The notes under the pieces were generated by a model, which saw nothing but the letters and a program-made list of their open reading frames with translations, did no database searches and was not told the origin of the DNA. The position numbers and the translations under genes were made by a program. From SIG299 sp045531895 (GTDB lineage: Bacteria > Bacillota > Clostridia > Lachnospirales > Lachnospiraceae), in contig JAZSEW010000098.1 of the NCBI GenBank assembly GCA_045531895.1, positions 1 through 64,000 on the forward strand: DNA of 64,000 nucleotides, given 5' to 3'. This document shows positions 16,122 to 25,011 of this stretch, in pieces; position 1 is the first letter of the stretch; each line of letters starts with the position of its first letter.

Positions 16122-17264
16122 TTAGTTTTCGCTATTACAAAGAATATTACACACCTTTTCTAAATTCTTACGGATTTCTAAATGCTGAGGGCACTTTTTC
16201 TCGCAAAGACCGCACTGCTTACAGTCTGCAAAGGTTTTTCCGCCTTTTTTGAGATATTCGCGCATCATATGCATGGCGTGGTCCTTTAAGCCGTATACGT
16301 TGTAATAGGTCCACATCTCAAAAATGTGAGGAATATTGATTTCTACAGGACATGGCTGGCAGTATTTACAACCGGTACAGTACAGCTCGGAGAACTTTTT
16401 GAGTTCTTCCATGGCTGTGCCAAGGGCTGTCCATTCTTCGGCGGAGAAGGTGGTGTCGTCGGAGGCAACTTTAATATTCTTTTGTACCATTTCAAGATTC
16501 TGCATACCGGAAAGGGCGCAGTTTAAGTTTGGATTGCCAAGACAGAATTTAAAGGCCAGTTCGTATGTAGCGATGGATGGCTTGCCGGTCAATTTTGCGT
16601 AAAGGTCGGTTGGAGCTGCAAGTCGTCCGCCACCAACAGGTCCCATGGCAACGGTGCCAAGACCTTTTTCATTTACATATTTAATCATTTCTTCGTTAGA
16701 ACGGTCAAGAAGATTGTACTGGCAGAGCATGGATTCCATCTTGACACCACGTTCTTCGGCAGTATCTACGATATGCTTGATTGCGGATGGGTGGTCGTGG
16801 AAGGAGAAGGAAATGTGACGAATCAGTCCTTCTTCCTTTGCTTTTGCGGCAGCCTCTAAAAGTCCTTCCGGCGCAATAACGTCATCAAAGGAACCGCGGT
16901 TGATACCCCAGAAATGATAAAAATCGATGTGGTCGGTACCGAGACGGGTAAGACTGCGCTCTAAGTGTTCACGGTAACCGTCGGCACCCATACCCTTGTC
17001 CACAGGGCACTTGGTAGAAATCAGGATATCATTGCGGAACTCCTTTACGGCGCGGCCAAGAGCTGCTTCACTGTTGGAATTGCAATAAAATGGGGCGGTA
17101 TCAAAGTAGTTTACACCGTTCTGATACGCATAGGCAATCATTTCATCAACCTTATCTTGGTCCACAAGCTTCTGGCCGTCTTTTTCGTACTCAGGAAAGC
17201 GCATGCAGCCAAAACCAAGCGCAGAGATTTTTTCACCGGTATTTCCAAATTTACGATAATTCAT
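16122..17264 (-). CDS. Aldo/keto reductase with C-terminal Fe-S cluster motifs
   Basis: A TIM-barrel oxidoreductase of the YrpG/COG1453 type. The catalytic residues of the AKR tetrad are visible: D and Y in YFDTAPFY, K in STKCPV and H in FYHFWG. The C-terminal domain carries two ferredoxin-like cysteine groups (CTGCKYCQPCP and CKQCGLCEKKCP), so electrons may come from ferredoxin rather than only NAD(P)H. I start it at 17264 (MNYRKFGNTG), preceded by AGGAAG. The frame extends to 17339, but those residues are not family-like. The physiological substrate is unknown. Confidence 0.88.
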   Translation of the reverse strand: MNYRKFGNTGEKISALGFGCMRFPEYEKDGQKLVDQDKVDEMIAYAYQNGVNYFDTAPFYCNSNSEAALGRAVKEFRNDILISTKCPVDKGMGADGYREHLERSLTRLGTDHIDFYHFWGINRGSFDDVIAPEGLLEAAAKAKEEGLIRHISFSFHDHPSAIKHIVDTAEERGVKMESMLCQYNLLDRSNEEMIKYVNEKGLGTVAMGPVGGGRLAAPTDLYAKLTGKPSIATYELAFKFCLGNPNLNCALSGMQNLEMVQKNIKVASDDTTFSAEEWTALGTAMEELKKFSELYCTGCKYCQPCPVEINIPHIFEMWTYYNVYGLKDHAMHMMREYLKKGGKTFADCKQCGLCEKKCPQHLEIRKNLEKVCNILCNSEN

Positions 17265-17368
17265 AGTATAGACTTCCTTTCTTGAAACTAACTGGTTTTC
17301 ATTAATTGTACCATATTTAAGATGGAAATCAAGTAACAAACAAAAATGTTCATTAAGTAAGTTAATGC

Positions 17369-17482
17369 TTATTTTCCGTTGATTCTTCCTTTGCAGCCTT
17401 CTTCGGGCTTGTTGTCGCCAAAAAGCCAGGCAGAAAGCACAAGCTGTTTGTAGGCGTAGAAACGTGAGTTAACTAAAATTGA
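17369..17482 (-). pseudogene. Short C-terminal gene remnant
   Basis: A minus-strand frame without a start ends at TAA (17369-17371). Its last residues read RFYAYKQLVLSAWLFGDNK and are followed by a basic tail. The frame is blocked upstream by a stop at about 17480. It looks like the tail of a deleted protein, which I do not recognise. Confidence 0.3.
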
Positions 17483-17554
17483 TTAGACATACGGTTGTTT
17501 TTGTGATATGATTGCGGCATCGGTATATTAAGAAGTTATAAGAGGAAGTCTGCT

Positions 17555-18133
17555 ATGAATATTACGATAAGGGTGGCATCTGTTAAAGATGCACCAAAGA
17601 TTTTAGAAATTTATAAGTACTACATAAAAAATACTGCCATCACCTTTGAATTTGAGGTGCCCTCGTTGGCAGAGTTTGAGCAGAGAATTGTAACCACACT
17701 GCAAAATTACCCATATCTGGTGGCTGAGGTGGGTGGCGAGATTGCCGGATATGTTTATGCAAGCAGATTCCGCGCGAGGGCAGCGTATGACTGGAGTGTG
17801 TCTACCTCGATTTATCTTGATGATAGCTATAAGCGAAATGGAATTGGCCGGATGCTGTATGAGAAACTGGAAAATATCCTACGGAAACAAAACATTACTA
17901 ATGTCTATGCCGGAGTTGCCGACCCGGTGGAAGAGGACGAGTATCTGACAAGAAATAGCGAGCGGTTCCACGAGGCCATGGGGTATCGGACGGTGGCGCG
18001 GTTTCAGAACTGTGGCAGCAAGTTTGGACGCTGGTACAATTTAATCGAAATGGAAAAAATGATTGGTGAACATGTTTGTCCGCCAAAAGAATTTATACCA
18101 TTTCGGCAATTACTGTTCAGTGAGAATAAGTAG
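17555..18133 (+). CDS. GNAT acetyltransferase, phosphinothricin/L-amino-acid acetyltransferase type
   Basis: A 192-residue GNAT enzyme that transfers acetyl from acetyl-CoA to a small amine. The acetyl-CoA pyrophosphate loop (YKRNGIGRMLY, residues 91-101) and the family-typical start (IRVASVKDAPKILEIY) and middle (ITFEFEVPSLAEFEQRI) match the PAT/YncA group. The final roughly 25 residues are an extra tail. It is 14 bp upstream of a MATE exporter, so the two are likely co-transcribed and may jointly deal with a toxic amine or amino-acid analogue. Confidence 0.85.
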   Translation: MNITIRVASVKDAPKILEIYKYYIKNTAITFEFEVPSLAEFEQRIVTTLQNYPYLVAEVGGEIAGYVYASRFRARAAYDWSVSTSIYLDDSYKRNGIGRMLYEKLENILRKQNITNVYAGVADPVEEDEYLTRNSERFHEAMGYRTVARFQNCGSKFGRWYNLIEMEKMIGEHVCPPKEFIPFRQLLFSENK

Positions 18134-18147
18134 AGGTGGGATAAATT

Positions 18148-19518
18148 ATGCACAAGCTTTATGTTAAAGATGCAAAGTTTTATAAAAAGGTGGCAAGTAT
18201 TTCCATACCAATCGCTATGCAGGGTTTAATTACCAGTGGTGTTAATATGATGGATACCATTATGATAGGTAAGATTGGTGAAACGGAACTGTCGGCAGTA
18301 TCTCTGGCAAATCAGTTTATTAATGTATTTCATATTTTTTGTATGGGCATTGGTATGGGGGCTTCTGTGCTGGTGGCCAGATATTTTGGCATGCAGGATA
18401 AAGCTTCCTTAAAGAAAACAGTGGCAATTATGTTGCGTTTATGTCTTGCCATGGCCACTCTGTTTTGTGTAGCAACCATCTTTTTGCCAGAGCAGATTAT
18501 GAAAATTTATACGGTGGAAGCTCCAATTATAGAAAAGGGTGCAGAATATTTGATTTGGTCAGTGGTCAGCTATTTTCTGCTGGGGTTATCTTTAACCTGT
18601 ACCATAGTGCTTCGAAATGTGGGCAAAGTGCGACTGCCACTGTACACATCCATTGGTGCATTCTTCGTAAATGTAGGGGCTAACTATATTTTCATTTTCG
18701 GTAAGTTTGGTGCGCCACGTATGGAAGTAGCCGGTGCAGCATTGGGTACGTTAATTGCCAGAATTTTTGAGTTTTCTTTCATTTGTGGCTATTTGTTTTT
18801 TAAAGATAAAGAGATTGAGTTTCGTTTCAAAGATCTGTTTGCACCTGTAGGAAGACTTTGGAACGAGTACATACGTATAAGTATTCCGGTATTAGTCAGT
18901 GATGGCATTTTAGCGCTTGGTAACAATTCGGTTGCCATGGTAGTGGGAAGACTTGGCGAAAGCTTTGTGGCAGCCAATGCAGTTACCACGGTAACCCAGC
19001 AGCTAAGCTCTGTTATGATACAGGGATTTTCTCAGGCAGGAGCTATTGTAACCGGATATACGTTAGGAGAAGGAGATAAAGAAAAGGCTCATGAGCAGGG
19101 CTATGCTTTTCTGGGAATCGGTATTGTGTTTGGCGCCGTTGCGGCGGGCATTATTATGCTGATTAGCGGTCCGATGATACATGCCTATAATTTATCCCCG
19201 GAAACTGTGGAAATTGCAGAACAGCTTATGCTTTCCATCAGCTTAATTGTTGTATTTCAGGCGACCAACAGTATTATGACAAAAGGTGTTCTGCGCGGAG
19301 GCGGAGATACCAAGGTTCTCATGGTGGCGGATAATGTTTTTTTATGGGTAGCATCCATTCCGCTTGGCATTTTGGCAGGATTGGTGCTACATTTGCCGGC
19401 ATTCTGGATCTATTTCTTTTTAAAGATTGATCAGGTATTAAAGGCATTCTGGTGTGTTATCCGGTTACGTAGCGGAAAGTGGATTAAGAAAATTAAGTCG
19501 GAGAAGGAACTGGCCTAA
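18148..19518 (+). CDS. MATE-family efflux transporter
   Basis: This 456-residue membrane protein has about twelve hydrophobic segments and the internal two-fold repeat of MATE exporters. Typical elements are the early IAMQGLITSGVNMMDTIMIGKIG segment and LGNNSVAMVVGRLGE in the second half. It would export cationic or organic compounds by Na+ or H+ antiport. It follows the GNAT gene by 14 bp and ends before a strong terminator. The substrate cannot be told from sequence. Confidence 0.9.
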   Translation: MHKLYVKDAKFYKKVASISIPIAMQGLITSGVNMMDTIMIGKIGETELSAVSLANQFINVFHIFCMGIGMGASVLVARYFGMQDKASLKKTVAIMLRLCLAMATLFCVATIFLPEQIMKIYTVEAPIIEKGAEYLIWSVVSYFLLGLSLTCTIVLRNVGKVRLPLYTSIGAFFVNVGANYIFIFGKFGAPRMEVAGAALGTLIARIFEFSFICGYLFFKDKEIEFRFKDLFAPVGRLWNEYIRISIPVLVSDGILALGNNSVAMVVGRLGESFVAANAVTTVTQQLSSVMIQGFSQAGAIVTGYTLGEGDKEKAHEQGYAFLGIGIVFGAVAAGIIMLISGPMIHAYNLSPETVEIAEQLMLSISLIVVFQATNSIMTKGVLRGGGDTKVLMVADNVFLWVASIPLGILAGLVLHLPAFWIYFFLKIDQVLKAFWCVIRLRSGKWIKKIKSEKELA

Positions 19519-19540
19519 ATCATACAATGTTGCATAGATA

Positions 19541-19604
19541 ACAGCCCGCAGGTTTGTATAAAATGCTTTTTTAGCAAATATACAATTCCTACGGGCTGTT
19601 TTTT
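19541..19604. terminator. Bidirectional terminator between MATE and kdgK genes
   Basis: ACAGCCCGCAGG at 19541-19552 pairs with CCTACGGGCTGT at 19588-19599 (one mismatch) and is followed by a run of T. The genes on either side converge here. Confidence 0.85.
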
Positions 19605-19606
19605 GC

Positions 19607-20692
19607 TTATCTGTTAATATCAAAGCTCATATCCATAATTTTGCGGATACTTTGTGCATCGTCGGTGATGTTGGCGTCACCGTGAATGGTGTGCTTTAAT
19701 ACGCTGGAGGCTACGGCAAAGTTTACCATGTCCATTGGTTTATAATCGTTCATCATAGCATAGATTAAACCACTGGCAAACGCGTCACCGCCGCCGACAC
19801 GGTCTAGAATATTGAAACGGAAGAGGCGGCTTTCAAAGGTGTGTCCTTCGTACCACATGAAAGCTTTCAGGCTATTTTCGCTACCGCTGTGAGCATAACG
19901 CACATGACGGGCAATGCACTTTAAGTTCGGGTAACGTTCTATGAAGCGCTGGAAGATTTCATCCTGCTGCTCGTAGCTTGGCTGGAGCGGAACACCGTCC
20001 TTCCAGTCTCCTTTTTTGTGATTCTTTTCATCTTTCCACAAGTGGTAAGGTTCAATACCAAACAGTACGTCTACATAAGGAAGTGCTTCAGTGCAGAAAT
20101 CTCTTGCCTCTTCCCAGGTCCAGAGAGAACTGCGGAAGTTGCCGTCCCAACTGATGGTGAGGCCTTTTTCGCGGGCAACTTTTAAAGTATTCATAATCAG
20201 GTCAGCACAGTTTTTACAGAGGGCAGGAGTGATACCGCTTAAATGAAGCCAGTCATAGCCATCAAGCAAAGTATTTAAATCCAATTTGGTATAATCATAT
20301 TCGGTGAAAGCACTGTGTTTTCTGTCATAGGTTACCTTACTGGCACGGATACCGTAGCCTGTTTCCAGATAATAAGTGCCGAGACGATGGGTAGGAGTTT
20401 CCTCCGGGGTACTTAAAATCATTGGGGTGCAGTGAACATCATTACTGCGGAGCATGCGGACTGCACTCTTACCAAGGCTGTTGTTTGGAACAACGCTAAA
20501 GAAGGTGCTGTCGATGCCAAGGTTGGCAAGAGCAAGGGCAATGTTTGCCTCACTGCCGCCGTAGCTGGCTTCAAACTCATTTGCCATGCGGATTTTTTCG
20601 TAATTTGGAGGAGTCAGACGCATCATGATTTCTCCAATAGTAAAAAATTTCGGACTTTCAATGTTTTTAAGTAACGGATTGTAATTTTCCAT
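19607..20692 (-). CDS. kdgK: PfkB-family sugar kinase, 2-keto-3-deoxygluconate kinase-like
   Basis: The ribokinase/PfkB signatures are present: YGGSEANIALALANLG near residues 44-59 and the C-terminal DRVGGGDAFASG with its catalytic Asp. Overall it resembles clostridial KdgK, which phosphorylates 2-keto-3-deoxygluconate, the product of unsaturated uronic acid breakdown. At 361 residues it is longer than the usual 310-340, with an insert around residues 210-240. It stands alone on the minus strand with a GGAGG start and a cre-like site 35-50 bp upstream. The GH88 enzyme at 55.4 kb would supply its substrate pathway. Another sugar-acid specificity is possible. Confidence 0.75.
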   Translation of the reverse strand: MENYNPLLKNIESPKFFTIGEIMMRLTPPNYEKIRMANEFEASYGGSEANIALALANLGIDSTFFSVVPNNSLGKSAVRMLRSNDVHCTPMILSTPEETPTHRLGTYYLETGYGIRASKVTYDRKHSAFTEYDYTKLDLNTLLDGYDWLHLSGITPALCKNCADLIMNTLKVAREKGLTISWDGNFRSSLWTWEEARDFCTEALPYVDVLFGIEPYHLWKDEKNHKKGDWKDGVPLQPSYEQQDEIFQRFIERYPNLKCIARHVRYAHSGSENSLKAFMWYEGHTFESRLFRFNILDRVGGGDAFASGLIYAMMNDYKPMDMVNFAVASSVLKHTIHGDANITDDAQSIRKIMDMSFDINR

Positions 20693-20726
20693 AAAATCCT
20701 CCTACTGATAGTATGTTTTATACGCT

Positions 20727-20741
20727 TGGTAAGCGCTTACA
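20727..20741. promoter_or_regulatory. cre-like/LacI-type operator ahead of kdgK
   Basis: The perfect dyad GTAAGCGCTTAC (20729-20740) matches the core of the catabolite-responsive element recognised by CcpA and other LacI-family regulators. It lies 35-50 bp upstream of the kdgK start, where it would block transcription. Which LacI-family protein uses it is not shown. Confidence 0.7.
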
Positions 20742-20796
20742 TTTATTATAACAGATAATCATGGATAAGGGAAGCAAAAATTCTGATAATTTATTG

Positions 20797-20825
20797 TTGA
20801 CATTGTCGAATAATAGGAGTAAAAT
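20797..20825 (+). promoter_or_regulatory. Strong sigma-A promoter of the flavoprotein operon
   Basis: TTGACA (20797-20802), a 17-bp spacer and TAAAAT (20820-20825) give a near-consensus promoter. It leaves a leader of about 120 nt before the flavoprotein start at 20955. I see no known riboswitch in that leader. Confidence 0.7.
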
Positions 20826-20954
20826 TTGATTTGTCGGGTAGACGCGTTGAAGTGATAAAGCAAAAAGAAACGAGTCTATCATATATTTTTGGTTTGAAAC
20901 TTTAATACTTTAAAGCGTTGCGGTTTAAAGCGACAAACATACAGGAGGAATACT

Positions 20955-22979
20955 ATGTACGCAAATATTACGGATTTTCAAAATGCGGCACCAAAGCTGG
21001 AGTGGCCGTATCCGGTCAATTATGAAAAGGAAAATAATCATGAGGTGGACATCCTCATCATCGGCGGCGGTCTTGCCGGTGCGGCAGCGGCCATTGAAGC
21101 AGCCGGCAGAGGTGCTACGGTTGCTTTGGTAGATAAAGGACCAATCAATTATTCCGGCTCCGGCGGTTCCGGTGTTGACCACTGGCACGAGGCTTGTGGA
21201 GCGCCGTTTTGTACCGTTACTCCGGAGGAAGCTACCAATTATTTCTTGAATACACCGTACTGGGGTGGCAAATTCACCATGGCGCATCAGCGGTATATGA
21301 GTGCGGTGGAAAGCTATGATGCGTTGCTTGAACTGGAAAAGATGGGCTGTCCAATCCGTGATGAGGCAGGAGAGTTTGAAGGAGCCGCTTTCCGTGATCC
21401 GGAAACTAAAATGACCGTGGCTTACGATTATGAGCAGGGTGGGGTTATCCGCTTAAAGGGCGGTGCCAAGATGAAGCCTCTGATGAAGAAAGAATGTGAG
21501 CGTTTAGGCGTACAGTTTTTTGAACATATCAGTGCTACCAGTTTGCTTACGAAAGACGGTAAACGGGGGAAGGGGGCAACTGTAATTGGTGCCACCGGTG
21601 TCAGTATGCGTACCGGTGAATTTTATGTGTGGAAGGCAAAGGCTGTGTTGGTTGCTACCGGTATTCCACAGGGCTTGTGGGTACATTCTACAGAAATTAA
21701 TGGTGGTGGTTCTAAGCACTGGGATTCTAACTGTGTGGGTGAAGGTCAGGCCATGATGGCCAGAGCCGGAGCAGAAATGACGCTTATGGAGAGTAATAAC
21801 ACCGGTATTGCAGGCGGTCCGTTCCGGTGGCCGGCGTATGGTGTTGGTGACTGGAGCAATACCTGGTATCCGTGTCCGATTGTGGACGCCAACGGTAAAA
21901 AGATTCCATATATCAAAAACGGTAAAGAAGTAACGGAATGGTCCGAGTTTTTTGATAAGGCATGGCCAAGTCCGTTAAAGAGTGAGGGGGCTAATGACCG
22001 TGGTGGCATGGCGCAGCTTCCAAACAATTTGCCGGAGTTGATTAAACAGGGTGTTTATGAACTCCCGTTTTATGCAGATATGACCGACTTAGACCCACAG
22101 GAGCGCAGAGCTCTTTGGGGACTAATGATTGGTAATGAAGGACGTATCAATTATCGGGTTTATAAGTTGTACAGTAGTTATGGTTTTGATCCGGAAAAGG
22201 ATTTGCTGCAGCTTCCGATTTTTACCCCGGATCAGGCGTTAACTAAGCCATCTTGGATGGGTACCAACGTGCCGCAGTGGCGTGACAGCCATCGTACCAG
22301 TAATTGTGCGGTAACGGACTGGCATTTAAAAACAACGCTGGATGGTTTGTATGCCGCAGGTCTTATGGTGGCAAATAACTATGCATCCGGTGCTCATGTA
22401 ACCGGACGTTATGCGGCACGCAACATGGTGCAGTACATTAAGGACTTAAAAGAAGATTATAAAATCGACCGTGCTCAGGTGGAGGAAGAAAAGAAGCGTG
22501 TGTATGCTTCTGTGAAACGTACCGATGGTATCGGCTGGAAGGAATTTAAAAACGGCTGTTGTCGCGTGATGCAGGACCACTGTACCGATTATAAAACAGA
22601 GAAGCTGTTAAAGCAAGGCTTACAATGGTTTGAAAGTATCCGTGAATCGGAGATGCCGCTTCTTTGGGCAAGAAATCCGCATGAACTGGGAAGAGTGTTG
22701 GAATGTTATGCTCAGGTAGAGTGTTCCGAACTTACTTTGGAGGCAAGCCGGGCAAGAAAAGCCAGTACAAAAGTTTTTGACTTTAAGCGCAGTGATTATC
22801 CTGAGTTTGATCCGCCGGAATACGATGTGTTCGTAACGGTCAGCTGTGACGAAACCGGTAAGATTGTCACCGGCAGTATTCCGCTGAATTACTATTTGCA
22901 AGCACCTTGGGAGGATACTTTCAAGGCAAATTATGAAAAATACGCGGCATTAGATGCCCGTTTGGATAAGGAGGCGTAA
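20955..22979 (+). CDS. FAD-dependent reductase, AprA / fumarate-reductase flavoprotein-like
   Basis: A 674-residue flavoprotein of the succinate dehydrogenase/fumarate reductase/AprA superfamily. The N-terminal Rossmann motif VDILIIGGGLAGAAAAIEAA (about residues 32-51) binds FAD, and a second FAD-contact segment (GLYAAGLMVANNYASGAH) lies near residue 460. The capping region and the long C-terminal helical domain resemble adenylylsulfate reductase alpha more than fumarate reductase. The next gene is an AprB-like ferredoxin. There is no sat or other sulfate-reduction gene here and no signal peptide, so the true substrate is unknown. An SLC13 anion carrier in the operon points to an organic or inorganic anion. 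Confidence 0.8.
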   Translation: MYANITDFQNAAPKLEWPYPVNYEKENNHEVDILIIGGGLAGAAAAIEAAGRGATVALVDKGPINYSGSGGSGVDHWHEACGAPFCTVTPEEATNYFLNTPYWGGKFTMAHQRYMSAVESYDALLELEKMGCPIRDEAGEFEGAAFRDPETKMTVAYDYEQGGVIRLKGGAKMKPLMKKECERLGVQFFEHISATSLLTKDGKRGKGATVIGATGVSMRTGEFYVWKAKAVLVATGIPQGLWVHSTEINGGGSKHWDSNCVGEGQAMMARAGAEMTLMESNNTGIAGGPFRWPAYGVGDWSNTWYPCPIVDANGKKIPYIKNGKEVTEWSEFFDKAWPSPLKSEGANDRGGMAQLPNNLPELIKQGVYELPFYADMTDLDPQERRALWGLMIGNEGRINYRVYKLYSSYGFDPEKDLLQLPIFTPDQALTKPSWMGTNVPQWRDSHRTSNCAVTDWHLKTTLDGLYAAGLMVANNYASGAHVTGRYAARNMVQYIKDLKEDYKIDRAQVEEEKKRVYASVKRTDGIGWKEFKNGCCRVMQDHCTDYKTEKLLKQGLQWFESIRESEMPLLWARNPHELGRVLECYAQVECSELTLEASRARKASTKVFDFKRSDYPEFDPPEYDVFVTVSCDETGKIVTGSIPLNYYLQAPWEDTFKANYEKYAALDARLDKEA

Positions 22980-22981
22980 TC

Positions 22982-23323
22982 ATGGAAAATCAGAATGCAT
23001 ATCTTGTACCAAATCCAATCGGTCCAAGTTCTGCCGTGTTTTTTGATGCGGAAAAGTGTGTGGGCTGTAATATTTGTGTGAATTCCTGTCGGGCAGACGT
23101 GATGATGCCAAATCCGGTAAAGGGTCAGCCTCCGTTGGTGGTTTATCCGGATGAATGCTGGTTCTGTGGCTGTTGCGCCAATTCCTGTCCGAGAGAGGCT
23201 ATCCGTATGGAGCATCCAATGCCGATGCGGGCTACCTGGAAACGTAAGGAGACAGGAGAATTCTTTAGAATCGGTGCAAAAAAGCATCCGGAACCGGTAA
23301 CAAAGCCGCCGGTAGTGGATTAG
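22982..23323 (+). CDS. AprB-like ferredoxin with two [4Fe-4S] sites
   Basis: This 113-residue protein has two cysteine clusters: CVGCNICVNSC (from about residue 25) and CWFCGCCANSCP (from about residue 59). The second resembles the CWECYSCVKICP of APS reductase beta subunits, and a proline-rich tail (KPPVVD end) follows. It starts 3 bp after the flavoprotein stop and should pass electrons to its FAD. The tail is shorter than in true AprB (about 150 residues), so its docking surface differs. Confidence 0.82.
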   Translation: MENQNAYLVPNPIGPSSAVFFDAEKCVGCNICVNSCRADVMMPNPVKGQPPLVVYPDECWFCGCCANSCPREAIRMEHPMPMRATWKRKETGEFFRIGAKKHPEPVTKPPVVD

Positions 23324-23381
23324 TGGGTAAGAACGTAAAAGTGCTATGTATGAAAAATAAAACAAAGGAAGGAAATTTGTT

Positions 23382-24851
23382 ATGCCAAATGATAGTGAAA
23401 TAACAAAAGTCAGGGAAGGATTCTTAGACATAAAGGGTCAGACTACCGGAGTGAAGTGCCAAAAGAAAACAATTATTATGCCAATTGTGATTGTTGTGTT
23501 AATGCTTATATGTTCTCAGCTTCCGCTACAGGCGTATGGCGAAAAAACAGGTCTTGCCCTGGGTGTATTCCTGTCGGTAATTTTATGTTTTCTGGTACAG
23601 CCGTGGGATATGGTAGTTACTGCCTTGATGGTACCGGTAGCCGGATTTTTCCTTGGATTCTGGGAATGGAGCACGATTCAGAGTAATACAGGAACCTCCT
23701 CTTTTGTATCCATGTTTGCTTTGTCGGTAGTGTCTGCAGGCGCGGCAACTACACCGCTTGGCAGACGACTTGCACTGGTATGTCTTAGAAAGTTTCACGA
23801 CAAGCCAATTATGATGGTATTTGTAGTTGGCCTGGTGTCGGCACTGCTTTCTGCTTTTATTTCCAATACTGCAGTTATTATTATGATGAGTGGTATCGTA
23901 AACGGTTTGTTGCTTACTATGGGGGAAAAACCGGGAGAATCTAAAATCGGTCGTGTGATGATGGTATTAATTGTTACAGCCTCCTATATTGGTGGTATGG
24001 CGTTAATTAACGGTTGTTCTGCCAGTGCTTTGCTTGGCATTGGTTTGTTGGAATCTGCCACAGGCTATACCATTACTTACCGACAGTTTGCTTCTGTAGG
24101 TGTACCTGCGGTATTGATTACGATTGTGCCTGCCCTGATTATTTATGTGAAAGGCATGGGACTAAAAAAGTCTGATTTTAAGAATACTTTGCCAAGAGAA
24201 TATTATGATAGCCTTTACAAAGAACTGGGTCCGGTACAGGGGTCCGAAATCCGTTGGGTTTTGTTAACAGCGGTCATGGTTATCTGGCTGTTTGCCGGTG
24301 GACACTCTACTGCAGTGCCGCTTACCTGCGCTATTATTGCGGTGCTTCCGGTGATTGGCTGCGTGCCGGTAAACAAAATGTTTGAACATGTGCCGATGAA
24401 GATTTTGTTCATTATCCTATTTGCAGGAACCATTGGTAGTTTATTTACTACAACCGGACTTTCCAAGCTGTTTACCGAGTACCTGACTCCATTATTCAGC
24501 GGTTTGAATCCATACCTGTTCATTGTGGTGACTTGTCTGGTGATGGCAGTGTTAGAGAACATTTGCGTTACCGTAAACTCTATTTATGTGCTGGTTATGA
24601 CGCTGGTTTCTCCAATCTGTCTGACGATGGGCTATAATCCATCCCTGATGATGCTTCCTGTGCTGATGCTGCATTGTACTTTCTTTGTGCTTCGTTTGAA
24701 TGCTACCGTGCTGGTAAACAAGCATTATGGCTGGTGGGAGACAAAGGATGGTGTGGTTTCCGGTATTATTGTAGTTCTGCTTTTATGCCTGGTATTCCCG
24801 GCAATCACATTGCTGGTTGGACCAATGGTAGGATTGAATATTTATATTTAG
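23382..24851 (+). CDS. SLC13/DASS-family anion transporter
   Basis: A 489-residue membrane protein with about twelve helices and the SNT signature of SLC13 carriers (AFISNTAVIIMM, in the first half). These transport di- or tricarboxylates, sulfate or sulfonates with Na+. The second-half SNT position reads ENICVTVNS, so that ion/substrate site is altered. It follows the reductase pair by 58 bp behind AAGGAAGG and ends at a terminator. It most likely imports the compound that the flavoprotein reduces, or exchanges it for the product. Confidence 0.82.
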   Translation: MPNDSEITKVREGFLDIKGQTTGVKCQKKTIIMPIVIVVLMLICSQLPLQAYGEKTGLALGVFLSVILCFLVQPWDMVVTALMVPVAGFFLGFWEWSTIQSNTGTSSFVSMFALSVVSAGAATTPLGRRLALVCLRKFHDKPIMMVFVVGLVSALLSAFISNTAVIIMMSGIVNGLLLTMGEKPGESKIGRVMMVLIVTASYIGGMALINGCSASALLGIGLLESATGYTITYRQFASVGVPAVLITIVPALIIYVKGMGLKKSDFKNTLPREYYDSLYKELGPVQGSEIRWVLLTAVMVIWLFAGGHSTAVPLTCAIIAVLPVIGCVPVNKMFEHVPMKILFIILFAGTIGSLFTTTGLSKLFTEYLTPLFSGLNPYLFIVVTCLVMAVLENICVTVNSIYVLVMTLVSPICLTMGYNPSLMMLPVLMLHCTFFVLRLNATVLVNKHYGWWETKDGVVSGIIVVLLLCLVFPAITLLVGPMVGLNIYI

Positions 24852-24877
24852 CAAAAAGTGAATGAAATGTAATATAG

Positions 24878-24916
24878 CAAAAAGGAGCGGTTTTATTGAA
24901 TAACTGCTCCTTTTTG
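24878..24916 (+). terminator. Terminator of the flavoprotein/SLC13 operon
   Basis: CAAAAAGGAGC (24878-24888) pairs with GCTCCTTTTTG (24906-24916) and includes the T run. Confidence 0.85.
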
Positions 24917-25011
24917 GCAACTTACAGTTGCGAAAGAGAACGTTTGAAGTGGTGGAAAATTTCTGCGGGTTCATGTACAATAGGAAGTAAGGAAAATGAG
25001 GAGGAACCGCC

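Noticed and set aside
20955..23323. True adenylylsulfate reductase (AprAB) for sulfate respiration
   Set aside because: No sat, qmo or dsr genes in the window, and the ferredoxin tail is too short for AprB; I keep only 'AprAB-like'.
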